From Micavibrio aeruginosavorus (GTDB taxonomy: Bacteria; Pseudomonadota; Alphaproteobacteria; Micavibrionales; Micavibrionaceae), in assembly GCA_003241475.1 (NCBI GenBank), contig QFQB01000004.1, positions 1 through 57,462 on the forward strand: 57,462 nucleotides of DNA, given 5' to 3'. A model generated the notes under the pieces. It was not told the origin of the DNA. It saw only the letters and a program-made list of their open reading frames with translations, and ran no database searches. Every line of letters begins with the position of its first letter. Positions within the stretch are counted from its first letter, which is position 1. Shown piece by piece: positions 26,778 through 36,714 of the stretch. Made by a program: the position numbers and the translations under genes.

Positions 26778-29753
26778 ATGAGCAAAATTCCCGCTACACC
26801 GCGCATCTACACCATCCCCGCCGGGGTTGCTTTTGTTGACGCGCTCGCGAAGGGCATTCTAGACAAAGCAGGCAAAGACCCCATGACGCTTGCCTCCATG
26901 CAGATTTTGCTTCCCACCAGACGCGCATGCCGCTCCTTGCGCGAAGCGTTTTTAAAAATTACCAATGGCGCGCCTTTGATGCTGCCCCGCATGGACGCCA
27001 TCGGGGATGTCGACGACGAAGAACTTTCGTTGCTACTCTCCGGCATCGAGCAGGAATTATCCTTGCCTCCGGCCATTTCCTCCATGCGCCGCACATTCCT
27101 GCTGGCCGAGCTGATCGGAAAGATGGGACGCAGCCGCGGTATCGAGCAAGATCTTTCGCTGGCCGATGCATTGGGCCGCCTGATGGATCAGATTTATACC
27201 GAAGACCTCGACCTGAAAAATCTCGAACACGCCATAGACAATTCCGATCTTGCCGATCATTGGCAGATCAGTTTGAAATTTCTTGAAATCCTGAGCGATG
27301 CGTGGCCGAAAATTTTGCAAGAACGCGGCGTGATGGACGCCGCCGACCGCCGCAACCGCCTCTTGAAATCCCTTGCTGATTACTGGACGCAAAACCCGCC
27401 CGCGCATCCTGTAATCGCCGCCGGATCGACCGGATCCATTCCCGCCGCCGCCGCGCTTTTGAAAACTATTTCGTCCCTGCCCGATGGCTGTATTGTTTTG
27501 CCGGGGCTGGATCAGGATATGGACGCGCAAAGCTGGGACGCTCTGGACGACACCCATCCGCAAGCCACGCTCAAACATCTTTTGCAAACTTTATCTTTTG
27601 AACGAAGCGATGTCGCCCTTTGGCCTTCTTGCAAGGATGATGAGAGCGCAAAGAAACGGCGCGCCTTTTGCACCGAAGTCATGCGCCCGTCCGAAACATC
27701 GCAGGAATGGCAAACGCTTCAATCCCGTCTGGCTTTATCGGAAGGCGACCTAACATTGGAGCGCTATGACTGCGCAACGCAAGAAGAAGAAGCCTTGACC
27801 ATCGCGCTTAGCTTGCGCGGCATTCTGGAAGATAAGGAAAAAACCGCCGCACTCGTCACGCCGGACCGCCGCCTTGCCCGACGCGTCGCGATGGCATGCC
27901 GCCGCTGGGGCATAGAGATCGACGATTCCGCCGGACAAATGCTGTCCGATACGCAAACAGGTACTTATTTACGCTTATGCATTGAAACACTCTGCAATGA
28001 ATTAAAACCTGTCGCGCTTTTGAACTTTTCCAAACACGCGCTTTGCCTTCCTGCCGATTTTCGCGACTGGCGGCAAGCGGTATGCGCGCTGGACAAGCAT
28101 GTTTTCCGCGGACCGGCTTTTAGCGGCGGCCTTCACGCTCATGAGAGCAAGCTAGCCGACATGGAAACCCGCGGCAAAGAAACCGCAGGCTTTCGAAAAA
28201 CTCTTGGCTTTATCGAAACGGCTTTTGCGCCGCTCATCCGTTTGAATGACGGGAAAGCGCATCCTTTTGCTGCTTGGGCGGATGCGCATTTGCAGGTTTG
28301 CGAAACATTCTGCGGCCCTGCAATCCTCTGGAGCGGCGAAGCCGGCGATGCGGCGGCAAAACTGTTTTCCGAAATTTTTGCCGAAGCCGGCCATTTGCCC
28401 GAACTTGATGCGCGGCAATATCTTGCAGCGCTCGAACACATGATGAAAGGAATCGCCGTCCGCCCCGCTTTCGGCCTCCATCCGCGACTCATGATTCTGG
28501 GACAGCTCGAAGCGCGTCTTGTCGGGGCGGATGTCATGATTCTGTCCGGCCTAAATGAAAAAACATGGCCGCCGGATGCGGGCCTCGACCCATGGATGTC
28601 CCGCCCGATGCGTAAACGTTTCGGCCTTCCCTCGCCTGAACGATCCATCGGTTTATCGGCCCACGATTTCGCGCAATGCCTTTGTGCGGACAAAACCATC
28701 TTGACGCGCTCGATGCGTGTTGACGGCGCGCCCACCGTACCCGCCCGCTGGCTGCAGCGGATGGACGCGGTCCTAAGCGGTTTGGGACTTAAACCAGAAT
28801 CCGTCTTGCACGGCGATGCGCTCGATTGGGCGCGGCAACTCGATCATATCGATGAAAAGGATTATAAGCCGCTGGGCCGTCCAGACCCGCGGCCGCCGGT
28901 TGAGGCGCGGCCGCGCGCACTCCCCGTGACTGCCGTGGAAACATGGATGAAAGACCCTTACGGAATTTACGCGCGGTATATTCTCGGTCTTAGAAAACTC
29001 AAGCCGCTTGAACAAAAGCTGGACGCTGCCATGCGCGGAACGATCGTGCATGATGCGCTCCATAAATTCGGCGAACTTTACAGATACGAAGAAATCCTTC
29101 CTGCCGATGCGGCGCAAACACTCCTTGCGGTCACCCGCAAAGAACTTGATGCGACAGGCGTAGAACAAGACGCGCGTCGCTTTTGGGAACCGCGCTTGGA
29201 AAAAACGGCGCATTGGATCGTCAGACATGAAAACGCATGGCGAAATACATTCATGCCGGAAAAATTCGAAAGTACAGGCACGCTTTCCTTTCAAGGGCCT
29301 GCAGGCGAATTCATTCTCAGCGCGAAAGCAGACCGCATTGATTACACGAAGGACGGCGCCGCAGCAGCCATCATAGACTATAAAACCGGCGGCACGTTCA
29401 GCAGTACCGGCATGATTGACGGACGATATCCGCAATTGCCCTTGGAAGCGCTTATTCTAGAAGCCGGTGGATTTGCAGCGAAACCGGCGCCTGTAGAATC
29501 GCTTGTCTACTGGATTATCGGCGGCGGTGAAGACGGCGGAAAAGTCAAAGAGCTGAAAAAGACAGCGGAACTCAAGAAGGCAAAAGAGAACGCCGCTCAC
29601 GGTTTGGAAAAACTTATCGCCGTCTTTGATAAGGAAGAAACGCCGTATTACAGTCTGCCGCGCCCAGATCTTGCGCCGCGGTTCAACGATTACGAGCATC
29701 TGGCGCGCGTGAAAGAGTGGACCGCTCTGGGCGAACAGGAGGATTCTGCATGA
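26778..29753 (+). CDS. addB: Double-strand break repair protein AddB
   Basis: Partner of AddA in the helicase-nuclease that processes DNA ends and generates 3' tails for RecA. The ATG at 26778 follows GAAGGAAG and gives 991 residues. The N-terminal inactive helicase part has LLPTRRACRSLREAF rather than a Walker A. The C-terminus has a PD-(D/E)XK nuclease domain: GTIVHDALHKFGE, SAKADRID and AAIIDYKTGG at about residues 865-880. The four-cysteine iron-sulfur arrangement of B. subtilis AddB is not evident, as in other alphaproteobacteria. It overlaps addA by four bases (ATGA). Confidence 0.93.
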   Translation: MSKIPATPRIYTIPAGVAFVDALAKGILDKAGKDPMTLASMQILLPTRRACRSLREAFLKITNGAPLMLPRMDAIGDVDDEELSLLLSGIEQELSLPPAISSMRRTFLLAELIGKMGRSRGIEQDLSLADALGRLMDQIYTEDLDLKNLEHAIDNSDLADHWQISLKFLEILSDAWPKILQERGVMDAADRRNRLLKSLADYWTQNPPAHPVIAAGSTGSIPAAAALLKTISSLPDGCIVLPGLDQDMDAQSWDALDDTHPQATLKHLLQTLSFERSDVALWPSCKDDESAKKRRAFCTEVMRPSETSQEWQTLQSRLALSEGDLTLERYDCATQEEEALTIALSLRGILEDKEKTAALVTPDRRLARRVAMACRRWGIEIDDSAGQMLSDTQTGTYLRLCIETLCNELKPVALLNFSKHALCLPADFRDWRQAVCALDKHVFRGPAFSGGLHAHESKLADMETRGKETAGFRKTLGFIETAFAPLIRLNDGKAHPFAAWADAHLQVCETFCGPAILWSGEAGDAAAKLFSEIFAEAGHLPELDARQYLAALEHMMKGIAVRPAFGLHPRLMILGQLEARLVGADVMILSGLNEKTWPPDAGLDPWMSRPMRKRFGLPSPERSIGLSAHDFAQCLCADKTILTRSMRVDGAPTVPARWLQRMDAVLSGLGLKPESVLHGDALDWARQLDHIDEKDYKPLGRPDPRPPVEARPRALPVTAVETWMKDPYGIYARYILGLRKLKPLEQKLDAAMRGTIVHDALHKFGELYRYEEILPADAAQTLLAVTRKELDATGVEQDARRFWEPRLEKTAHWIVRHENAWRNTFMPEKFESTGTLSFQGPAGEFILSAKADRIDYTKDGAAAAIIDYKTGGTFSSTGMIDGRYPQLPLEALILEAGGFAAKPAPVESLVYWIIGGGEDGGKVKELKKTAELKKAKENAAHGLEKLIAVFDKEETPYYSLPRPDLAPRFNDYEHLARVKEWTALGEQEDSA

Positions 29754-32700
29754 GCGAGTTGTCTAAAAGCGCTCACAGCATCGAGGACATCATCAGCGAG
29801 GCTACGGTAAAGCAACGTAGCGCCTCCGATCCTGGCGTCTCTGCTTGGGTTGGCGCTTCCGCAGGATCAGGAAAAACGAAGGTGCTGACCGATCGCATGC
29901 TTCGCCTTCTCTTGCCGCGCGAAAACAGAGAAAGCGGCACGAAGCCGGAAAAGATACTGGCTTTGACCTTTACAAAGGCGGGTGCCAACGAAATGGCGCT
30001 TCGTCTTTCCAAGCGTCTGGCAGACTGGGCCGTTATGGACGACGACGCGCTGGCCAAAGCCATGGACAAAGATCTTTTTGGACGTCCGCCGACGACGCAG
30101 GAAATGAATGATGCGCGTAAATTGTTCGCGCGCGTTGTCGATACGCCGGGCGGACTGAAAATTATGACCATTCACTCTTTTTGCCAATCGGTGCTTGGGC
30201 GCTTTCCGATAGAGGCAGGACTGACGCCTAATTTTGTCGCCCTTGATGACGCACAGGCACGGGAACTGCTCGATAAGGCACGTAAGAGCATACTATCGCA
30301 TGCAAGTACGAACGCCACCGATCCATTGTCAGCGGCCCTCGCGAACATCAGTACGTCGATGAACGAAGACCAGTTTTCGAAGGTGCTTTTTGCTATGTCA
30401 GGAGAACGGCATCAGCTACGTCAGACGCTTCGTCGTACTTTTGGAACGTACGGACTTTACACCAACCTGTGCGAGACGTTCGGCATTGTACCAGGCCGGG
30501 ACGAAGCCTCCGTGTTGAGGCTCTTTTGTACGCCGGAAAACAATAGAGAATCCGCGTTGCGCGAAGCGTGCGCGTCTTTGGCGAACGGCATGAAAACCGA
30601 CCAGAAACGCGCCGACATCATACAGGCTTTTTGGGATTGCCCATCCGCCGAACGCGCGAGCATGTACGATGATTATAAGAAGGCGTTTCTGGATGGCAAA
30701 GGCGCTCCGTCCGCCAAGCTGGTCACGCAGGGCGTACTGGCAAAGAATCCGGATATTGAAACGATTTTGAGAGACGAACAGGCGCTCATTCTGTCCTTGG
30801 AAGAAGAACGGCGAGCGATTTTCTGCGCGTCCCTGACGCGCGATCTGTTTTTGACCGGTACAGCCATTCTTGACCGATATGATCAGGAAAAGGAATTTTC
30901 AGGCGCTCTGGACTTCGAAGACATGATCTTGAAAACACTGTCCCTGTTTAAAGGTGATAATTTCAAAGGTATCGAGGCCCATCCAAATCTTTGGATCATG
31001 TACAAAATGGATGAAGGGCTGGAGCATATCCTTGTTGACGAAGCGCAGGACACCAACCCCGAACAATGGGATATCATCGATCTTCTAACCGAGGATTTTT
31101 TCACGGGCAGGGGTGCCAAGCAAGACATCGTACGCTCGCTTTTCGTTGTTGGCGATGATAAGCAGTCCATATTCTCTTTTCAGAGAGCTGCGCCGAAAAA
31201 ATTCGGGGACATGAGAGAGAAATTCGCCAAAAAAATCCATGACGGCGGGCAGGTTTTCCGCCCGGTTGCCATCAACACCTCATTCCGCTCGGTACAACTT
31301 GTACTTGATCTCGTAGACACCGTTTTTAAAGATCCAGCCGTAGCACGCGGCGTGTCCTTAGGACCGTACCTGTCACACATAGCCAAACGAGACGGACAAG
31401 CTGGCTTGATAGAATTCTGGCCAACATACCGCACCATCAAAGCAGACAGCGAAGCGGAAGACGAAGAGTTAGAGGGAGGTGAACAGCTTTCGTTTAATGG
31501 CTGGGACATGCCGGACAAAATCGTCGAAAGTCAGGGAGGCTCCTCTTCTTTGGCCTCTAAAATAGGGGACATGATAAATGATTGGCTTCATGTAAACCCT
31601 CAACGGCTTGAGTCCCGGGATAAAAACATTGAAGCGGGTGATATTCTGATCCTCGTACGCTCGCGAACACCCTTCGTCGGGCAGTTGATCCGCGCGCTCA
31701 AAACAAACAAAATCCCCGTCAATGGCATGGACCGGATGATTTTATCCGAGCAACTGGTCGTACAGGATCTGTGTGCCGCCGCCGCTTTCGCTTTATTGCC
31801 AGATGACGACCTCGCGCTGGCCGAATTATTGAAATCTCCCTTTATCGGCGTCGATGAAGACATACTCTATGCTCTCACGCGCGACAAATCTTCAACTCTA
31901 TGGTCACAATACAATAAAAATGGGGACAGCATATCTATAGAATGGCTACGTGCGCTTATAGAACGCGGTCGCTCCGAGCATCCTTATGAATTTTTCAGTA
32001 GGATCATACAAGAACCATGCCCCGCCGATTCCATCTCGGGCATGCGCGCCATACGCAAACGTCTGGGTGACGACGCCCTCGATCCTCTTGATGAATTCCT
32101 CAACAGCACACTATCGTATGAATCTGTACTCACGCCTGGCCTGCAGGGATTTTTGAAATGGCACCAGGATTTGAGTAGCGAATTGAAGCGCGAACAAGAA
32201 GAAGCGGGAAAATCCGTGCGCATCATGACCGTACACGGCTCAAAGGGGTTGCAGGCGCCGATTGTCTTTCTCCCGGATACAATTCATGCCAAGCCAAAGC
32301 TAGATCCTGTCTTGTGGCCGAATAAAACCGGGGACAACTTGTTATATTATGCTCCCAATAAAGATAGAACCCCCGCTCACGTACAAAAATTGCAAGGGGT
32401 TCTGGAACAAGCCGCCGAAGAGGAATATCGCCGTCTTTTGTACGTTGCCATGACGCGCGCAGAAGACCGCTTGTATGTCGGCGGCTATACAGGCACGAAA
32501 AACAAGACAGGCGCGCATTGGTACGAAGATATCAGACGCGCCTTTTCACAGATGGAAGGCGTACAAGCCATCCCGAGCGATGTGTTCGACGACAAAGGCA
32601 ATAACCTCCCCGTGTACCGTCTGATATCACCGCAACAGCGCGAACCGGATAAAACATCGAAAGAGAAAGAGGGAACAAAGTTCGAAAGCAAGGCTATCGA

Positions 32701-33289
32701 CGAATGGGCATACAAACCTGCACCCCGCGAAGCCTTCCCGCCGAAACCTCTGGTGCCCTCCCGCCCCTCTGGAGAACAGGAAATCGCCGCATCGCCCCGC
32801 ACCGAAGCGGACAAAGACCGTTTCCGCCGCGGAAACGCAACCCACCGCCTGCTCCAGCTCCTGCCTGCCTTGCCGCCCGCGCAACGAGCGGCCGCGGCAG
32901 AAGGTTTTTTAACGCGCCCCGCTCTCGGCCTACCACCAGAGCTACAGATAGAAATTATGGAGGAAACCTTTGCCGTCCTGAACGATACGACATTCGGCGA
33001 TATTTTCGGTGAAGGATCAATCGCGGAAGTGCCCATCACGGGCCTTGTGGAAGGAAATCTTTTAGTCTCGGGCCAGATCGACCGTCTGCTGATCCGCGAC
33101 AAGGAAATCCTCATTGTGGATTTCAAAACAAACCGCCCGCCACCTACAGATGCGCAGGACGTTCCCGACCTTTATAAAAACCAGATGAAAGCCTATGCGC
33201 GAACACTCAAAGAAATTTATCCCGACAAAAAAATCCGTTGTGCGCTTTTATGGACGCACGGTGCGCGATTGATGGAGATTGCGCTCTGA
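29750..33289 (+). CDS. addA: Double-strand break repair helicase AddA
   Basis: UvrD-like 3'-5' helicase with a C-terminal nuclease domain, 1179 residues from the ATG at 29750, with AGGAGG nine bases upstream. Walker A is GASAGSGKT (residues 35-43), motif Ia ALTFTKAGANEMA, motif II LVDEAQDTNP, motif III VVGDDKQSIFSFQRA and motif V IMTVHGSKGLQAPIVFLPD. The nuclease has RGNATHRLLQLLP, SGQIDRLL and ILIVDFKTNRPP near the end. All motifs are intact. The last 42 bases overlap the 3' end of a convergent unknown gene, which also separates addA from trxA. Confidence 0.96.
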   Translation: MSELSKSAHSIEDIISEATVKQRSASDPGVSAWVGASAGSGKTKVLTDRMLRLLLPRENRESGTKPEKILALTFTKAGANEMALRLSKRLADWAVMDDDALAKAMDKDLFGRPPTTQEMNDARKLFARVVDTPGGLKIMTIHSFCQSVLGRFPIEAGLTPNFVALDDAQARELLDKARKSILSHASTNATDPLSAALANISTSMNEDQFSKVLFAMSGERHQLRQTLRRTFGTYGLYTNLCETFGIVPGRDEASVLRLFCTPENNRESALREACASLANGMKTDQKRADIIQAFWDCPSAERASMYDDYKKAFLDGKGAPSAKLVTQGVLAKNPDIETILRDEQALILSLEEERRAIFCASLTRDLFLTGTAILDRYDQEKEFSGALDFEDMILKTLSLFKGDNFKGIEAHPNLWIMYKMDEGLEHILVDEAQDTNPEQWDIIDLLTEDFFTGRGAKQDIVRSLFVVGDDKQSIFSFQRAAPKKFGDMREKFAKKIHDGGQVFRPVAINTSFRSVQLVLDLVDTVFKDPAVARGVSLGPYLSHIAKRDGQAGLIEFWPTYRTIKADSEAEDEELEGGEQLSFNGWDMPDKIVESQGGSSSLASKIGDMINDWLHVNPQRLESRDKNIEAGDILILVRSRTPFVGQLIRALKTNKIPVNGMDRMILSEQLVVQDLCAAAAFALLPDDDLALAELLKSPFIGVDEDILYALTRDKSSTLWSQYNKNGDSISIEWLRALIERGRSEHPYEFFSRIIQEPCPADSISGMRAIRKRLGDDALDPLDEFLNSTLSYESVLTPGLQGFLKWHQDLSSELKREQEEAGKSVRIMTVHGSKGLQAPIVFLPDTIHAKPKLDPVLWPNKTGDNLLYYAPNKDRTPAHVQKLQGVLEQAAEEEYRRLLYVAMTRAEDRLYVGGYTGTKNKTGAHWYEDIRRAFSQMEGVQAIPSDVFDDKGNNLPVYRLISPQQREPDKTSKEKEGTKFESKAIDEWAYKPAPREAFPPKPLVPSRPSGEQEIAASPRTEADKDRFRRGNATHRLLQLLPALPPAQRAAAAEGFLTRPALGLPPELQIEIMEETFAVLNDTTFGDIFGEGSIAEVPITGLVEGNLLVSGQIDRLLIRDKEILIVDFKTNRPPPTDAQDVPDLYKNQMKAYARTLKEIYPDKKIRCALLWTHGARLMEIAL

Positions 33290-34333
33290 GTATCCAGATT
33301 CCGTGATCTTGCGTTCTTTATCCAATGCCGAGCCAACTTTATCTATCGCCTGATTGATCGCTTTTTCAGCGATATTAAATTTCGCTGCCGCATCTGTTGT
33401 CGTGCGCACAGCGTCCGCATCGGAGCTGTTCAGCCAAAGATAGATACGCCCTTCAAGACTACTGATTTTTTTCAAATTCATCAGCGTTTTCAATTCCTGC
33501 ATCAAAGCTTGCGGATCAAAGTCATCGTCGTTGTCTTGCTCGACAACAGGTGGCGGCATGGGAATAGAACTCAAATTAAACTCCTGTTGCGGGTGCGCGC
33601 CAGCGGACGGCAATGCATTATTGGGATTCCCTGCCGCCGCTTTTATATGCCCGCGCAGAATATCGCGCGGAATTTCCGCGCCGAGACGGCGTCCTATCTC
33701 CAGAATAATCGCCGCTGTTTCTGCAAGATAGCGGCTATGGGCTTTGGAATGTTCGCGCATCGACAACGTATTGAGGCGAGCGTCTTTTTCGGCGCCGCTA
33801 CGCATTAATTGCGCTGGAATATATAAAAGTTCGTTGTCGCTGATATTGATAGGCTTGGAGCGGTTTTTTCGAGCGACCGCGTATTTTATGGCCTCATCCA
33901 GTACCGGCATCAAAGTGGCATCGATATGATCGCGCGACCAATCGTACAACCCACCTGCTTCCATATGCTTGCGCTCTGGATAATATTTGCCGTCCGCCTC
34001 GATCAATTGCCGCGCGCGGAAAAAATCCTTGTCGGCCAACCACCACTGCGGGCCGACATTGATCGCATTGCGTATAACGGTATCAGTAGTACCCATGCCT
34101 GATCTACGATCCATGGCAACCATTTGCTCGGCTTTTGAAAAATTATTCGCGATTACAAAACAAAGAACGGCATGTAGCTTATTGAAAGGATCGCCGCCGA
34201 TATCGAGAGTTTCGTAATATTGGGCCAGATTCCGAGCCGTCTCGAGTCTGTCTGCAAGAGCAGGTTCTTTTTCAATTTGGGCCAAACGATTGGCACACAA
34301 CATTTCATAGTAGCTGGAGCGACTGCTGGACAT
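33248..34333 (-). CDS. Hypothetical protein, 361 residues
   Basis: Not recognised. No signal peptide. The N-terminal two thirds are helix-rich with many Ala, Arg and Leu (LADRLETARNLAQYYETLD, then FVIANNFSKAEQMV). A Pro-rich and acidic linker (SSIPMPPPVVEQDNDDDFD) at about residues 255-275 joins a C-terminal helical part (ALMQELKTLMNLKKISSL). A TTGACA-N17-CTAAAA promoter lies upstream. The 3' end overlaps the addA end by 42 bases in opposite orientation. It interrupts the usual addA-trxA order, so it looks like a later arrival. Confidence 0.68.
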   Translation of the reverse strand: MSSSRSSYYEMLCANRLAQIEKEPALADRLETARNLAQYYETLDIGGDPFNKLHAVLCFVIANNFSKAEQMVAMDRRSGMGTTDTVIRNAINVGPQWWLADKDFFRARQLIEADGKYYPERKHMEAGGLYDWSRDHIDATLMPVLDEAIKYAVARKNRSKPINISDNELLYIPAQLMRSGAEKDARLNTLSMREHSKAHSRYLAETAAIILEIGRRLGAEIPRDILRGHIKAAAGNPNNALPSAGAHPQQEFNLSSIPMPPPVVEQDNDDDFDPQALMQELKTLMNLKKISSLEGRIYLWLNSSDADAVRTTTDAAAKFNIAEKAINQAIDKVGSALDKERKITESGYSERNLHQSRTVRP

Positions 34334-34383
34334 CTGTATTGCACTTATCGAACTGTTGACAATATTTACGGAATTAGGGGGTT

Positions 34384-34412
34384 TTTTAGCAAATGCAATC
34401 CCATTATGTCAA
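34384..34412 (-). promoter_or_regulatory. Predicted sigma-70 promoter of the 361-residue unknown
   Basis: On the minus strand: TTGACA (34412-34407), a 17-base spacer and CTAAAA (34389-34384), with a leader of about 45 bases. A second TTGACA on the plus strand at 34356-34361 makes an inverted pair with it; that one has no matching -10. Confidence 0.5.
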
Positions 34413-34540
34413 CATTTACCGCCCCTGTGCGCCTTTGGCGTTTTCGGGCCCATCTTTGTGAATGTTAACCTTTGTCCCCCTTGATATTCAGGGGCCAAAA
34501 GGCAATCTTATTTACTAAGTTGAATATAAGGATATGAGAG

Positions 34541-34858
34541 ATGACAACCAAAGTTTCCGATTCCACCTTTGAAGAAGAAGTCCTGAAAGCCGAGGGTCCC
34601 GTGATCGTCGATTTCTGGGCGGAATGGTGCGGCCCGTGCAAGGCGCTTGGCCCTCTGGTGGATGAATTGTCCGGCGAACTGCAGGGCAAAGCCAAAATCG
34701 TTAAGGTCAATATCGACGAGAACCCCAACGCGCCGACGAAATACGGCGTCCGCGGCATTCCGACATTGATGGTCTTTAAAAACGGCCAGTTGACGGACAC
34801 CCGCGTGGGATCAATGTCGAAAAGCCAGCTGACCGAATGGGCGAACGGCGTTATCTAA
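34541..34858 (+). CDS. trxA: Thioredoxin
   Basis: General cytoplasmic disulfide reductase. The 105-residue protein has the active site FWAEWCGPCK with Cys30 and Cys33, the buried Asp in VIVDFW, and the cis-Pro loop GIPTLMVFKNG. The length is that of classical thioredoxin 1. GAGAG precedes the ATG. It keeps its alphaproteobacterial place downstream of addA, but an opposing gene now lies between. A terminator follows. Confidence 0.97.
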   Translation: MTTKVSDSTFEEEVLKAEGPVIVDFWAEWCGPCKALGPLVDELSGELQGKAKIVKVNIDENPNAPTKYGVRGIPTLMVFKNGQLTDTRVGSMSKSQLTEWANGVI

Positions 34859-34877
34859 CGAGCGTAAGCATAGTTTG

Positions 34878-34905
34878 AAAAGGGTGGCTTTTGCCGCCCT
34901 TTTTT
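34878..34905 (+). terminator. Rho-independent terminator after trxA
   Basis: Stem AAGGGTGGC / GCCGCCCTT (one G-T pair) with loop TTTT (34880-34901), followed by T6. With AAAA on the other side it can serve the convergent gene as well, whose stop lies inside its right edge. Confidence 0.9.
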
Positions 34906-36007
34906 ATGGCATGTGCTTATAACGGGCGGAAATTACGGCCGCCGCTTTTTCTTGTAGGTTTTTGGACAAGAGCAAAGTGTGTTTATGAGGATCAGACCAG
35001 ATGCCAATCTCACCACCGGATTCTTGGTCGATTCTATGCATTAGGCCCCTCTCGACTCCTTTTTTGTAGGCGCAACCACTTGGTGGTGTGTCGATGCCCG
35101 CAATCAATACACTGTCCTGCGCATGTCGGGCCGCCTGTTTGGGCAATGCTTCATGCCACGCCACGTACTTCGCAGGGATAACAGAAACTGTTTCTATGCC
35201 TGCCTTGGCAAACAAGGCTGACAGACTAAACCTGTAACTAAATTGGTTGCTCGATCCAAAAACATGCAAAGCCCCGCAGGAAAGGACATAAAGTTTTTTT
35301 TTGTTTTTTTCGAGTGTCTCAAGAACATCATCGACAATTGCCCGATTGCGGATGTGAAGACCGATATTATCAATGCTGTTGATTTGCGATCTACCATGTT
35401 TAGCATATAACTCATTTATATATCTGCTCGAACGTGCGTTGCTATTGTTAAGAACCACCGAGACATAAGCCTGATCGCCATCTTTTATTTGAATGTCTCT
35501 ACTATCAAGATCATGAAATCCGCATGCAATTTTGTTGTAATATAGAAACAATTTAACATCGTCACGCGTTGCTGTGGTCTCCGCGCTATATTTAGTATGC
35601 AAGAAAGCACATTGGACACCCAAGCCTTCTTCAGAACCTAGCAATTTGCGGGATTCAGCCAAGGTAAGGCCATAAATATTTTTCAGTGTGTTCTGATTTA
35701 CTTCGTTGGGCAGCTCCAATCCATAGGCAAACGTTTGAGTTGGGTTCTCATATTCCTCGTCGAGCAAACGCGATAAAATGAGTTTTTGTAAAAGTATGTG
35801 CGCCGGCGCGGCATGGTTTTCCCCCATCAATAACACGATAGGTTTTTCCGGTGCGACGCGTTGCATCTTGGTATGCAAAATATCCATGATCGCATCGGCG
35901 GCAGGACGAAGATCGTACGGGTTTTCAAGATAAACGCAGTTGCGCGCAGGAAACGCCTGAATCGTGCGGTTGTTGGTAACAAAAGCCTGCGGTTTGATAA
36001 ACAACAT
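34904..36007 (-). CDS. TraB/EreA/ChaN-superfamily-like protein
   Basis: The 367-residue protein has no signal peptide. IVLLMGENH (residues 57-65) gives a GExH motif. HIRNRAIVDDVLETLEKNKK then leads into LYVLSCGALHVFGSS, a GxxH with His248. GExH plus a distal RN…GxxH is the layout of the TraB/Tiki, EreA and ChaN-like fold, whose members are metal-dependent hydrolases or heme-binding proteins. Overall similarity outside the motifs cannot be judged by eye. It stands alone between the trxA and infC terminators. No Shine-Dalgarno is visible. Confidence 0.68.
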   Translation of the reverse strand: MLFIKPQAFVTNNRTIQAFPARNCVYLENPYDLRPAADAIMDILHTKMQRVAPEKPIVLLMGENHAAPAHILLQKLILSRLLDEEYENPTQTFAYGLELPNEVNQNTLKNIYGLTLAESRKLLGSEEGLGVQCAFLHTKYSAETTATRDDVKLFLYYNKIACGFHDLDSRDIQIKDGDQAYVSVVLNNSNARSSRYINELYAKHGRSQINSIDNIGLHIRNRAIVDDVLETLEKNKKKLYVLSCGALHVFGSSNQFSYRFSLSALFAKAGIETVSVIPAKYVAWHEALPKQAARHAQDSVLIAGIDTPPSGCAYKKGVERGLMHRIDQESGGEIGIWSDPHKHTLLLSKNLQEKAAAVISARYKHMP

Positions 36008-36065
36008 AATAAACCCGTTTCAAATTTATTATGCGTAATAAAAGACTTAAGCCTTTTAGGTCAAG

Positions 36066-36092
36066 AAAAACCCCGCATCTGCGGGGCTTTTT
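36066..36092 (-). terminator. Bidirectional terminator after infC
   Basis: Stem CCCCGC-ATCT-GCGGGG (36071-36086), with A5 on one side and T5 on the other. It lies three bases past the infC stop on the minus strand. Confidence 0.92.
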
Positions 36093-36095
36093 GTT

Positions 36096-36686
36096 TTATT
36101 TCGGGGCGTCTTCAGGCTTGGCAACGGCGGCAGCGCCTTTGAGCGGCACCAGCATCATGATGGCCTGCTTGCCTTCCATCTTCGGCTCTAGCTCAACCTT
36201 GGCGGTTTCGGCCAGATCGGCCTTGAAGCGGGCCAAAACCTGCAGCGCCAGATCGATGTGCGCCATTTCGCGGCCACGCAAGCGAAGGGTTACTTTCACC
36301 TTGTCTTCGTTTTCGAGGAATTTTTTCGCGGCGCGCAGTTTGACTTCATAGTCATGTTGCTCGATGCCGGGACGGATCTTGATTTCCTTGATCTCGATCA
36401 CTTTTTGCTTCTTGCGGGCTTCGTTGGCCTTTTTCTGCAGTTCATATTTGTACTTGCCGTAGTTCAGAATTTTGCAGACAGGGGGTTCGGCGTTCGGGGA
36501 AACTTCAACCAGATCAAGACCGGCAGCATCGGCGCGGCGGATGCCTTCCTGCACGGTGACAACACCGACCATTTCTCCTGTTTCATCAATAAGGCGGATT
36601 TTGGGAACGCGGATTTGCTCGTTTACGCGGGGGCCGTCGTCATTCTGGCGGCGCGGCGGCAGGTTGTTCATCGGTGGTCTGGCTAT
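36096..36686 (-). CDS. infC: Translation initiation factor IF-3, probable AUA start
   Basis: Binds the 30S subunit, prevents subunit joining and rejects non-canonical start codons. The core is complete: RVNEQIRVPKIRLIDETGE, VEVSPNAEPPVCKILNYGK, the KKQKVIEIKEIKIRP linker and VTLRLRGREMAH. The first ATG (36671) has no ribosome site. ATA at 36686-36684, five codons upstream in frame, has GGAG seven bases before it (36697-36694) and yields an ARPP start like that of other alphaproteobacterial IF-3. Known infC genes use AUU so that IF-3 represses its own translation; AUA would serve the same way. It follows thrS and a DUF167 gene on the same strand. No rpmI-rplT follows. Confidence 0.93.
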   Translation of the reverse strand: MARPPMNNLPPRRQNDDGPRVNEQIRVPKIRLIDETGEMVGVVTVQEGIRRADAAGLDLVEVSPNAEPPVCKILNYGKYKYELQKKANEARKKQKVIEIKEIKIRPGIEQHDYEVKLRAAKKFLENEDKVKVTLRLRGREMAHIDLALQVLARFKADLAETAKVELEPKMEGKQAIMMLVPLKGAAAVAKPEDAPK

Positions 36687-36714
36687 GGGGCTTCTCCATC
36701 AGTTGTTCAAGGGT

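Noticed and set aside
36643..36699. Eighteen-codon frame starting MEKPHSQ over the infC start
   Set aside because: Its ATG overlaps the GGAG that serves infC and it has no ribosome site of its own.
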